From Sipunculus nudus (taxonomy: Eukaryota; Annelida; Sipuncula; Golfingiida; Sipunculidae): a stretch of DNA of 64,000 nt. The position numbers and the translations under genes were made by a program. The notes beneath the pieces are model-generated. The model was not told the DNA's origin. It ran no database searches and was given only the letters and a program-made list of their open reading frames with translations. The stretch spans positions 34,059,956-34,123,955 of the forward strand of contig CM049318.1 in the NCBI GenBank assembly GCA_026874595.1, written 5' to 3'. Positions 45,180 to 58,647 of the stretch are shown in pieces (the stretch's first letter is position 1; each line of letters starts with the position of its first letter).

Positions 45180-45305
45180 ATGATTAAGGCCCGAACATTT
45201 TACGATGTTTCCGATTCATGGAAGTCCGCCTGGTTTTACCCACTTTATAAAAAACAGTTCTTGAAAAGTAATGCTTGGGAATCACGGCGAGTTAACTTTG
45301 TTATC

Positions 45306-45369
45306 ATGGCGTTCCTTGGCCAAGTCGTCTTCTTATCGTCAGTTATATTACTCCTGAGAAGACATGCAG
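45306..45369 (+). CDS. LRP-like exon 1: signal peptide
   Basis: 'MAFLGQVVFLSSVILLL' then 'RRHA', phase 1, donor 'catgcag|gtaatt'. This ATG is preferred over 45180 because it puts the hydrophobic core at the N terminus. Confidence 0.7.
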
Positions 45370-46052
45370 GTAATTCCTTCTATATTTTGCTTTACGTCGA
45401 CCAGATCCGTATATAAACACCTCTATATCTTCATAATAAGGTCAATATTGATAACCATCGGGTCAGATATGTGATTATGAGTCATACCGGATACCAGGCC
45501 TATACAACGTGTCAGGGACCTGCTTATATTAAAATAAATCATCTTTTTTATGTGCCCGTCTATGACGGGATGTATAATGATTTACCAACCGTCCGTCTGT
45601 CTGTCTGTCCGTCCATCCGTCATCCATCCGTTAACTTTAAAACTTATCAAAACTAATAAATGATGGTCTCGCCCGAGTTCGATTATGGGAAAATCCACGC
45701 ATATTTAATAAGGTCAGAGGTCACTTGGCTACTTTGTGGTGTCGCCGCGATATTATGGATTTCGATATAACTCAACAGAAATTTTTATCGACATTATATC
45801 AATATATAGATCAGAGCTCACCAGACTTAGGTTGCACCATTGTGACTTACTAAAAATCTTATGGATTTTGATTATAATCTTTAAAAAATTTACCATAGAG
45901 TTTTTCACCTGAATTATATTCTCCGCGAAATTCGCGCTTGTATGATGAGGTCAGCGTTCACCAGATACAGGACAGGCGTGTTGTGCAACATTTGATTGAT
46001 TTTTTCCTGGATGACGTGTCGGGGTTCCGCCCATGTAAAATAATATTTAACA

Positions 46053-46120
<68 letters not shown>

Positions 46121-47982
46121 TGTATTCTGGTCTCGAATATTTGGACAAAATATCTACCGTCATCAAAATTGCTCCTTGTATTTAGGTAGACATATTATGA
46201 AAATGGTGGTCCGTCGGTTTGTTTTCACTCGGGTCTACTTCCTTGTCAGATTTACGAAGAGTTAAACAGACCATCGTAAACTACGTCGTTTTATATGACA
46301 TTTATTCATACATCTTGCAGGTGAAGTGCGGGTGCAGTAATTACATTTTTCAGGGGCGGATCCAGGATTTAGGAAAAAAAAGGGGGGGTCCAACCAAGGA
46401 GGACTAATGAAAACCCTAAAAAAAGGTCCCCAGCTCTGGAAAAGGGGGGGGGGGGGGTCCAAGCCGCAAAATTTTGTCTGAAGCCCTTAAAAAAAGTTGT
46501 TTCTGATGAAAAAGAGGGAGGGGTCCGGACCCCCTGGACCCCCCCCCCCCTTGGATCCGCTTCTGGTTTTGTTATATCTGCAACTGAACATAAGGAAATA
46601 ACAAAGCACACTGCCTACACACAGAGTCAGCGCTTGTCCGAATCTCCAGGTTAGTTCGTCCTGAGCATAAATCTCTCCGCTCTGTTGCACCTGTTCATTA
46701 CAACAGTTCATGATAACAAAAACCGAGCCCCAGGAGTAGAACTGCCTTGCAACCAATTATGGAAAATGAAATAGCAAAATGGCTAGTGTAATTAGTTAAA
46801 TTACAACAGGGCCTGCGATGAGTGATTATATAGGGTACAACAATTTATTACAAGGTGCCTATGATGAAGAAACATACGGTTCCCCTGTTCTCACTTCGAA
46901 TTTTTTTACTGTGCAACTCAGATATGACTGTGGTAAATGAGTTAAATGAACATGACACGATGACAATTGTGCTTATGTCATCAGTTATTTAACAAAATAA
47001 AACAATATCAATGGAATTAGGTCTAAATACCTTTGTTGTTGGAAGAAAATGAAACGTTAATAAGTTTCGCATATGATCCTGTACAGCTCTAGCTGTATAC
47101 GTTTCTATCATGTTTGTTCTTGCTTCAGAAACCAAAAATGTGTCAGCCCTGATTTACCCTGAGGAAGAAAAATTTGACTCCATTCTACATCGGCTGGAAC
47201 TTAACTCAAGTTGCATCAAGTGTCTGTTTGACTGCGGTAGCAGTTGCCTCAGTGACAAGCCTCTCCGATTCAGCTTGGCAGAAATTGGACCTGTAGGTGA
47301 GGATATATGTCCACTTGTTTGGCCTCGTGCCCTCGGCCGATTCGCGAAACCCAGCAAACCAAACTATAGCATGCAGTGATGCCATGGAAGTTCTAGAATG
47401 AAAACCGCTTGTAACAGTTTGTAAGGAGTGTACCTCCCGTAGCGTCCAACCCGCACCTTCCTTTACCCCTACTGACGTCACGAACTCTGCTCATCTTGGG
47501 CGAATGACCTATATAGCTCCTTCAGGGTGTCACCGCTCTATTTGACAGTATACTCGGGATCCCGTTTTGTTCGTAGAGTTTGCCTTTAAATTCGCGATAT
47601 TGCACAAATGAAAAGGAATTTATTCTGATAGCATCTCACTTATTGTGCCGATTGTGCCGGTAACGTCAATATAAGTAATCATGTTATGCTACCGTTATTA
47701 AAAAATGATAATTTAAATAAAATCACTGCTTTTGTATATATCCTACTGCGTGAAGAATTTCACTCTGTTCGATATACTCTTAGCTCGCGCAGTTGTTAAT
47801 ATATTGCATACATATTCCGTTATTAATATAAAATGGTTATTTACAGTCTATAAGTAAACGGTATTTTTAATCGCGGAAATGAAACCTTTGAAAACTTCAA
47901 ACTTTGGAGAAGTGAAAATCGAGGATATTTACTCTACCGAATATGAACCTACCCACTTTATAATGAAAATAATAATAATAAT

Positions 47983-48017
<35 letters not shown>

Positions 48018-51000
48018 TAATAATTTATTTTGCAATATTTAAAATCCATGATGATACATGCTCTAAAAAGCTTGTTTCAAAACTAAAATAAAATCAGCAA
48101 TCATTAAATATATCATTATACGAATATTAAATTAAAGTCCAATTGACTAAAATTTTACATTTAAAAGGTTACAGTATTAAATAAGACATATAAAAAAAAC
48201 ATATTTCAATTAACTGTTAAATCTATCATATTTGCACTAAAATGTTCATACGTTTCACTATCAATTTTATCAAATATCGTACAATATTGACTAGGCATAA
48301 ATGTTCCATGAACAAATATGTTTTTAATTTCCTTTTAAATTTTGAGAGACTGGTGGCTTCTCTTAGAGTATCTGGTAGGTCATTCCACAGTTTTTGGCCA
48401 ACAACACTGAATACCCGATTTTGTACACAGGACGATTTAGTAAAAGGCATGATCAGTAAGTTTTTAGCTGCTGACCTAAGGCTTCTTAATGAAGTATAAC
48501 TGTTAATAAGCTCTTGCAGATAAAGAGGAGCTAAATTATTTTTTGCCTTAAACACAAGAATTAACATTTTGCGTTTTACCCTTTGCACAACGGGCAGCTA
48601 ATGTAGAGAATACAAAATTGGTTTAATATGATCTGATTTTAAAGCACCCGTTATAATCCTCGCTGCAGCGATTTCTTTATACTTTGCAATCGATTTGTTT
48701 ATGATTAGGGAGTTCCACACGAGTGCGTTGCAATAATTTAATTAAGGGTTAACAAAAGAATAGACTATTTGCTCTAATGACTCTTTGGTCACAAACTTTT
48801 ATTTTACTGATATTACGAATATGTATATATGAAGCCTTGCAGACTGCCATTACATTGGCTTCAATGGATACATGTGAATAAAAAATAACACTAATATTTC
48901 TTACTTTCGATGTTGGTGTAATTTGATGAGAGACGATGTGATGTGTGGTAAACCAAAATCTCTTTAAAAATGTTTTTGTGCAATTAATATGGCTTCTGTT
49001 CTTTCTTCATTCATTTTCCATTGATGCTGGGTCATTTACTTTTCTACAGCTGAAACACAAAATTCCATCTGGTGAATGGTACTGCCAAGTTCACCAGGTT
49101 TGAATGCTACAAATAACAATGTATCATCTGCATAAAAATGATAGTTGATCGAATTTTTGACAAAGAAGGGAACTAAGGGATGATGTAAATATTGTAAATT
49201 AAATAGGTCCAAGGACTGAGTCTTGTGGTATCCCACAATTTAATTGTTTTGTTATGGAGTTGTTGCCCTTTATCTTCACAATTTGTGAACGATTTCTCAG
49301 ATATGAGGATAACCATTTCAAAACAGTGTCTGTAAGTCCAAGTTGCTGCAGTGTTCTTATCATACAATTATGATCAATTGATCAATTGTACCAGTCGCCA
49401 CTCTATGTGGCGACAGGAAAATGTGAAGCTTTACTTTTCGTGTCTGTGCTTTAACATTGTATTCACTGCGGAGTTTATCGATTGAATTATCTTATATTTA
49501 CTTCAATAACTAGTGTTGTTTTATTCAGATTTCCTGTACGAAGAGAGCAAGATATTCTTTCTCAACAAGGGGTCGCGGAGAATCGAGAGTATACATTACG
49601 CAGCTACGTCAGCAACCTCCAGGGTAACAGAACATGAGCTGTGCTCAAAATCGGTAAGAAATCGAAATTAGATGCATATACATTTATATACGAATAGTGA
49701 TGCAGTCGAGTCACATAATCCGAGTGTAAGTAAGAGTTCAGGCTACTCGATTCCGAATCTGGATCGTTGAGATCGTCCAAATCCACCTTCTTCAGGCACG
49801 AGTCGGTTGGAACTCGAGTTCGATTCCGCGTCGAACACAAATATCCGTAAAAAAGGAATATAAGATGTGTAGCAAGTCTGCGGTAGATATTAGATTTTAG
49901 AGTAGGTAACCCTCTACTAGCAAGGGCTAGTCGAAGGAGGTCGAGGCGGGAGAAGGGAAGGGAAGATTTGATGGAACGCTTGTCGTTTGGAGTACTCGAA
50001 ACGGGGATGTAACTGTTTGATTCATTAGTTACTGCTGTGAAACAGCTGGCGAATATAGTGAGAACCTACTGTAATTTGTGTATTTAACTTTTTGTTATCA
50101 TTCCCCGTCTTGGTTCTTTCTTCCCCTCTCCTCAAACAAAAATCTGTCCCGTTAATTTGTGACGCTTGGTTTAGCAAGCAACCAGGAAAATGTTCGGGCG
50201 TGATCCTCCGAGAAATTTTTAAACATCGGCATGGGAAGCCGGTATGCAAGGGACAAGAAGGATCGTTCAGATCAATATGTACAGTTCATCCAATGCTTTT
50301 ACTGTAATGGTTAATTACGTTTAAAGCTACCGGTTCTAAGCACAGCTTGACATCTATAGTGTTATTATTTGTAATATTCACACATGTGCATAAGTATTTA
50401 TAATATGTGACAAATGTTTTTTTTTTCAAATTGACTCGAGAATCAGATTTTTCGAGTCCTTGCCTGTGAGTGGGAGTATATGTCCAAGTCCCGACTCGAG
50501 TCTTAACGTAATCTAAGCTTACAGCTGTATTTAGTATTCTCCACATACGGATACAGATAACGACATGCATGCGATGAGAACTAACAGAATAAAAATAGAA
50601 AGTGCTTCTATCATTAATGAAATATTTGTTAGGGTCGGAAATAATAGCTGATATAATACAGTGTTACTGCGTATATAAAGTAGGCGTCATATAGGGATTA
50701 TATTACATGAACCATATCCTGTATATTACATTTTTTATAGAAAGTTATTGAAAGTAGTTAATTACTTTTAAAAGGAATTGTAACTTAATCATTACTTGGT
50801 AAAATTAAAGTAATTTGTTATTGCAATTGTAATCGGGATTTTTGGAAGTTATAGTAATTGTAATGATTACTTTTCAACGTAATTTGCCCCAACCCTGACA
50901 AAGGCTAGAGCTAAATTGTGCAAAAAAGTATCATCCGTGTGTTTTCTTTAATTCATTTTATCTCAGTTTATAATGTTATCTAAAACAACCAAAACCAGAT

Positions 51001-54000
51001 CCAGTAAATCAACAGAGATCTTTTAGTCGATCTCTTTAAGACAATCGAAGGTGGAGAAGCCCTTGCTTCAACACAAAGTCCCAGGTTTGGTCACACAATT
51101 TTAGGGAAAGCTATAATAATACAAACGAGGCAGTATGAAATTCCAACACTCGTGACTTTTCCTTATAGGACTCTGGGAAGAGACGACACCTTTTGCATCA
51201 TGTATATATCATGTATATCAGAATATGTGCCTGTTTCGCCATTCACATAACCTTTTTCGCAGGTTACTCCGCATAGTGATGGTTGGAGTGCCAGGCAGAC
51301 GAAATTAGATCCTTTCTGAAGTTTGCTATAAAGTTGTTGCCTTTGCATGTATCGATTGACTAAATACGTTGACAGCAGTCTTTACAACATTCAAAGTATG
51401 CTTGTGCTACTGTTCAAAGCTTGAATAATTCGGTCAGTTCTCACCTGAATGGCGGTGTTGTTATTTGTGTTCCGGCAATATGCAAACTCCCTGTTCCGTT
51501 TGTTTCCTAAACATAATATACTCGAGTTTCCCAAATGAACTTAAGCCTGTGCTATTTATTAAAATAACAAAAAAAATTACATGCATATCCTCTATTTGCT
51601 CTGATGATCGATACTTATGGTTTCCGTTAGTATTGTTTATCGTAAAATGTTTACCACTGGAATTATTAACAGGATTTTGATAATATCCGTGACACATTAT
51701 ACAGTACTATTCAAACTTGTGGCATTCATTCTACGTTCAGAGTTAAAATTTTTCTAATCCGTGTCGTATGAACTGGGTACATGGATCTGATATAAATAAG
51801 CTCAAGCAAACCTACATACGATACTAATACAAATGACAGGGACGTCATTATGTTGTAATGATGCTGACCGTGGCACCTTTTCAGGTATACGGCATTGCAG
51901 TCGACTGGATTGGAAGAAATCTCTATTACACCGACGTCACTAAAAAGGCTATTGTAGTGACTTCCCTGAGAGTGTCAGCCAGCCGACTTTTGGTGCACAA
52001 GAACCTACTAAGGCCGTATGGTGTTGCTGTGGACGCATCACGGGGGTCAGTAATATGACTTCTCCTCACAAAGTGTGAAAGGTCTATTTCAAATGAGTGT
52101 GTGTATGTATAATGTTGCAAACTGTTATAAGGAACGTGAAGGCTAGAGTCCTCTTCCCTTGTTGGAAAATAACATTCAATGATAAATTTTACAGAATGAT
52201 GAATTTTGTAGAATGCCATATTTATGAACGCTGGTGAAATAGGTGCTACATATTCAGAAAAAAAACGCATATTTCCTGGCATTAGTAAAGAAGAGTAACA
52301 GAACTGCAATATTCCGATTCCTTTTGGGTCTAAAAATGGATTATCGTTGATAATATCGTTGACGGTTGAATAGAAATGTACAACACGTCTTAGGCTTTCT
52401 GACCAAGAGCCAGCAATCTGACTTCTACTATCGGAAGATCCAAGATAGTTGATCAAAATGTAAGAGATTTCCGAATAAACGCTCAAAACGGTTTCAAACG
52501 TTTGCAAAATGGTTTGCATTTGCCATGTTAAAGGGGTATTAGGCTCTTAGGTAAGTCAGTTAGAACTTTGGTCTCCGCGTATAAGGAAGAGGTTGTGAAG
52601 CCCGCAACTCTCCATATCTTAAGGAAAGCACAGGTCCAATGCGTTGACTGACTATATATTGTTTTTGCACATAATTGATAATCATTACAAATTTTGACAG
52701 GCCTTTTTGCCATTTTTTTATTTATACGTAAATTCGTGTGTTGCTTTATATTATCTGAGGGAGTGTCAGGGATTAAATAAAACGACCGGCAACATGCGCT
52801 GCCGCAATTGGCACGATTCATCAGTTCGACAGTCAGTTCGACAGTGCTTTTGATAAAGCGTTCAAACAGTTGGCCCACTGATCGGTTTGCTGATTTCTCC
52901 CGGTGCTTGGGTACCCCATAATCAGGGGCATCCTTTTGCAATGCAGGAGGGGGCAACTGTCGAGGACCTGTCAGGCTATCGACGGAAGTTTATGGTAGAT
53001 AGTTTCCAAAGAGTGCAGCGTGGAAATTCTTTTTACAAATTTGCATTCCATCTATGTACAGTTTTGAAGCAGTTTTTGTAAAAACAAATAATAAGAATTA
53101 TTCCCACATCAAAAACTACTAACAGATGAAAACCTTAACACTTGAATATCTACTGAAAGGGGAATGCCCTGTGTTTAATCAGTAAAACGTGCATGATTTG
53201 TTCGATTTGTGCGTGTAGTGACTGGGTTCCAGAAAATGGGTTTTCAAACAATGGGTGAATCATGTCATATTATCAGTTATTGTGGTATTGAAATCATTTT
53301 TAAAACAGTAATTCATTTATATTTGAGGAACTTTCTACATTTCCTCCGACATCTAAAGGTAATCGTACGAACATTGAGGCAAATAGATTAACTGCATCTT
53401 ATACTGTGGTCATTCGTCTACATGTAGTTCCTAAACGGTACAAAAGGACAAATCAGTTTGACATCCATTGTGGCCTTAAAGCCTCTTTTTAGGTAAATGA
53501 CCCGTTATCGAGTGTCCATCATACAATGATGTTAATAAAATCCCTAATTTCGAAAGGTAGAAAGATCTTCGTCGGTGTTCGACGAGTCCAAAATGGCGAC
53601 AGGCGAGTGATAGTTGTATTAATTTAAAATCAAGTGGTTTTGCGCAGGATCAGTTCAAAATATGGAAGTAGGACAATGGTTCGAGTTGATTGTTTGATTC
53701 CAACATGGTCCAATGCATAATAATGGTTGATGAGTTTGCCAAACACGTATGTACCCTGAAAGACACGTAACAAAGTTTCACTATCAGCTGGTCTATAATC
53801 CATCAGTCAAACACATTCATGTACTCTTCACACCAGTGCAACTTGTGTTTGGCAGAGAAACTAGCATTCATAAGCTCAAAACAAAAGAACCTATTGAACA
53901 AACGTTCGTAAATTGTTATCACCTGCCTCCATGGCCCAAGGGCACCATTCATCAAACCAATATCACAATTTGTTGAACTTCAGTCACCTGATGAGCCTAT

Positions 54001-54430
54001 GATCGAAACCGACGGGTAGTGATTCAGATTCATCACATAAACTAGCACACACACACATATGTATATATATACATATATATATATATTTATATAAAGTCTT
54101 GTACATATACAATTCAATATAAGTTAAAATGTTTTGCCTGTTCCCTTGAAGCAATGTTTGTTGGACTGACTTGGAAAAACTAATAGTGGAATGCCTGCAG
54201 CTGCTTGATATGAACAGAACCACAGTTTACAGTCACCACCTTGTAGAGCCTACTGGCATCACGATTGATTTCAATACTGGGAACGTGTACTGGACAAACG
54301 GTGAAGGAAGTGAAATATACAGAGCGACAACCGATGGATCGGATATTAAAACAGTTTATACCGCTTTCATGCACAAATTTTATGGTCTGACCTTCCTAGA
54401 GGTAACTAATCAAAATGTCTCTTTCCTTCT

Positions 54431-54487
<57 letters not shown>

Positions 54488-57400
54488 CCTAAATTACTTT
54501 AAATATATCGATATATTTGATGAATTACAAGAGCAAAACATGATAGAGTAGCACACAACTGTAGGCAAGCAAATTAACTGCTAATATACAGACCTCTATT
54601 TACACTATATTCTACTTCTTTATTTCAAACACAGTGATTAAATAATTTCTACCCTTCATGTTACAAAAGAAGTAATCAAACATGTACATAAGTGGTATAA
54701 ATTCGCTGGGCTTGTATGAAAATCAGATTGTGGATAATGAGCGCATGACTTATTTGCTTGTTAATGCTGAATCAGATTATTCATGTGACTGACGAATCGA
54801 AGATGTTGTCATGGATGCCTTTTCAATATACATTACATATACACTGAAATGGTCATTAGGAACTCATGCTTAAAACATTGATTTGATTATTATGTCTATA
54901 TTAATGTTAGGTGTAATATAATTGTCTCAAGGTTAAAAATGCAATGAGTAATGCTTGAATAAATTGAAAACCATTTAACTGTCTTATTTAAAATATAAGT
55001 TTTAGGCAATTGAATTTAGTGTCAGACCGAGTGGGAAGGTATTATGGGATTACAAATAATTTACAAAATGGTGGTTCACACTCGGACTTGAACTCCGCGT
55101 TTTTGGCTGGGACTTATACTTGATAGGTTTTGTAAATGGGTTTCTTGACATTTTGTGGTATGGACGTCAAAATTTCGGGCTGTATTATCAACACGGTGCT
55201 TGAAATTGTCGGCCTTCCTCTCCTGCATGAAAAGGAATGATTATTCATTAGCTGCTTAAAGTGATCCTTTCTGGTGGCGCATCACTTATGTTTGTTTCAG
55301 CTTATCATTTTTAAAAATTACTAACTGATCTTTTCATGTGAAGGTTGGAATAAGTGTAAGAGACAGAACTGGATAGGCCATCTGTTCAGCACCGTGCTCC
55401 TCTTGTCAATCAATGGATTTCCATATTTTCAACAGTTACTACTAATGATATTGTGGCAGATGTTCACGAATATAGTCTTCTCCTTCATTTCCATTAAATC
55501 ATCCTTCTCTTCTCCGTCGTCAACATTTGCTCTCTTCATCATGTGGTCATGCGTGGTGTCTAATACCCCTGAATATGTGTTCCTCAATGACTCGAAAGAC
55601 CCTGCAACAGATGATATAGTAAAGTCTGTTTACATTGGTACTTAAGGGATCCATTGAGGCTAGGGCGAGGGGGCAACGTGACCATTGACCAATATGCTTT
55701 CATACTGAATTGGCACTCAGGATTGCAGGAATATCAAATCAGTCTGAATGCGGCAAACGCAAGGGACATAATCTTTGGATTAGTATCACCCAACTTTTGC
55801 CAACACCATTGCATAATAAAGATAACGATGATGTTATCAGTAAAGTGTCAAGGGGGCCTTCTTGGCTATACTTTAGCGCCATAAACTTTACTTGACCCGG
55901 TCAGTGGGTCCCTTTATGAAAATTCCCTGCCAATAATACTATCCTTTCAATTAAAAGACCCGACCCCCCCCCCCCCCCCCCCCATCCATCTTTCTATAAC
56001 CTGAATTCCTACATCAGCGTTTTGTCATTCTACATGACACATACCTGTACATTGCATTCCTTATGCCATTAATCAGGCTTGAATCCCTCGAATATTGCAA
56101 AAATATAAAGACTCGCTATTCTTGTTAAAACATATAAACCATGTTTCATGAAGGCGGTACAATGAGAGTCCAAAAAGGCTAGCTTTACAGTGCGTGCCCT
56201 GAAACGTTATTATATCTAAAAAATTAAACTAAACACGTTTTAACTATTCCACAAATTGCCTAAAATGTAAATCCAAATAGGACGTTAGGTAAATTTCCAA
56301 ACTTTGAAGGTTAAAGAAACACACTTTTAATGAATGACTATATACGTGACCCTTTATACAATATTATATCATTTGTATCATTTGGCGGGTTGGTTGGTCA
56401 AAAGATTATGCCCATAGCCTCTGCCGCATTCAGACTAATTTGATTTTCCTACAACCCTTATTTCCAATGCAGTATGAAAGCATTATGGTCCATGGTCACA
56501 TGGTCAACAAGCTCTTGCCTCATTGCCTAAAATACATGATTAAATAGAATGATGACTTTGGTACCTCTCAACTGGCACCCTCGCATTATAAACTATAACG
56601 GATGATAAAGTTAGTAGCGTTTCAAGGGGGCCTTCTTCGCTATACATAAGCGCCATACACCATACACCGAAACCTGTTCAGTTTATTGGGTCGCTTCTTA
56701 AAAGTGCCCTTCTTACTACAATCCCATGCTTTCAATAAGAAACCCAAACACCCCATAGATTTTAATTTGTTGGCATGAACCAGCCCCTAATGTACGACTA
56801 TTTGTTGTGAGAGGGAAGGGAGACATATAGGTAATTGATGAGTGTACATGAAACTCCTCCCTCTCAAAATAATGACCTGAAATATGAAGCCCAAGCTTTC
56901 ATAACAATTCCTTCAAATTCCTATAAAACATTTTCTGGCCCAAATTCTTATGGAACATTATAAATCAGAAAAGCGGCATATTATCTGATAATGGTGTGAC
57001 CAGTGTAAATGCATTAATAACAGCATAAGTTGGACTCCGTGGATGTCTTGTTAAGTACTTTTGGGATAAAAAAAATTGTTATTGACCCTGACTAGGATGC
57101 CTAAAGTCTAAAAGTCTGGATCAATGTTAGAAAGTGACGCAAAAATCATGTCCCCTTTCCTAAGAAGCCCCAAAACGACGACGAAACAAGCCCTAAGAAA
57201 AGAGGCATCTTCAGGCTGTGACAGATTCAGAAGGGGTCGAACTCTTAATAAAAGTTAAGAAGTTATAGGTAATATGTGTTTGACTGCATCCCCCTTCACA
57301 CGCTTAATGCCAAGCAAGACCGACTTGAGACTGTTATACTGTGTTTAGTCTTCTACTCCCTGCCAAAAACGCAATCCTGTTATGTAATGATTTGACTCTG

Positions 57401-58585
57401 AAAATTATTTGTGGGGTAATCATTTGGTTCCGTCTTTGCTAAATATTGATGCTCTCCGGCTAGTGCTCTGAAGAAGGTCCATCGCAACAGCTTTTATTGT
57501 CCATTGTAACAGCAGAGTTTGCAGACTACCATGCCTCAGCATTTATGGACCATAAAAATTGGCAACATGGAGAAGGAACAAGAATGATAACGTTGATTGT
57601 TAACTGTAAGGCCAAAAAATGCATACTCGTTATTAACTTTGAGACATCATATTCTCCAAAATTGTTACTGAAAAAATACTTAATTTTTCTAGGACATTAT
57701 TTTCGCAATCAGCCGCCCGCCCTTTTCCTCGAAGAAAATTATCAACATTTATGAGATTGGTAGTGATATGAGCTATGGTCGTTCCTATTCGCTCAAAGAA
57801 AAGGGCTCATCGGTCAAAGATCTGACATTTTACGACGAGCGGCGGCAGTCACAAACTGGTATTCTTTTTTTTATTTGAAGATGTTGATAAAACTTTGTTT
57901 AGAGGCCATAATGATATATTTATGTGTTTAAGATAATAAAGAAGAATCTAATACAAATATATATATATTCATTTACATTATCATGTAAAAATCATAATAT
58001 CTTATATATTGCTTTGCACGTTACAAAACATACATATGAATCATTGTTTGAATTTCATTTTTTTGTTTCAAGCTTACTGTGACCTTCCAGCCAAGTCAGT
58101 GGATCATAATTTTTTTTCTCTAACACCTCATTATTTCCCAATCTTTCCCATTCGTCCTTAGAATTTATATATTTCCTACAACGATAACCTATTATCATAT
58201 CCATCTTTTAAGACTAGAAATTGAATCTCCTGACTCCTTACATTATGCCATCAAGAACGTAAGGATTACATTTCAATGTTGCAGGGAAATGTTCCGATAT
58301 CTCCGCCTGCAGGGATGGTATGTGTGTAATGACTGGCTTGAACACCTCGAGATGTCTATGTCCGGCGGGCAAGAAACCTCTGGGAGGATCATGTGTCGGT
58401 CAGTCATCAGTATATTCCACATTGCAACGTGGTTGTTAATCTGTTGCTCCGAATAAAATTTTGTAAAATAATGTATCATGTACATTGGACATCTTCTTGT
58501 ACACACTGAGACAGCTTCAAATCGTGCATACTTCCACCTTCGGAAATGATTGATACCGAGATTTACTCTGTACTCAACTAAGTAT

Positions 58586-58647
<62 letters not shown>

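Larger units (their letters stand above)
45370..47128 (+). other. LRP-like intron 1, three repeats
   Basis: Contains the TGACGGGC element (45551-45985), a (TA)n (46056-46116) and the second GGATCC MITE (46351-46565). Acceptor 'ttcttgcttcag'. Confidence 0.7.
47297..49528 (+). other. LRP-like intron 2 with antisense LINE
   Basis: Holds a minus-strand LINE fragment (48226-49395) and an (AAT)n run at 47967-48016 that may be its simple-repeat tail. Acceptor 'ttttattcag'. Confidence 0.75.

Noticed and set aside
47154-47481. Minus-strand frames opposite LRP exon 2
   Set aside because: Antisense shadows; the + strand frame has correct splice phases.
55394-55645. 83-codon + strand frame as an extra LRP exon
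   Set aside because: The exon 5 to exon 6 phases already agree (0/0), and the peptide lacks YWTD or EGF features.
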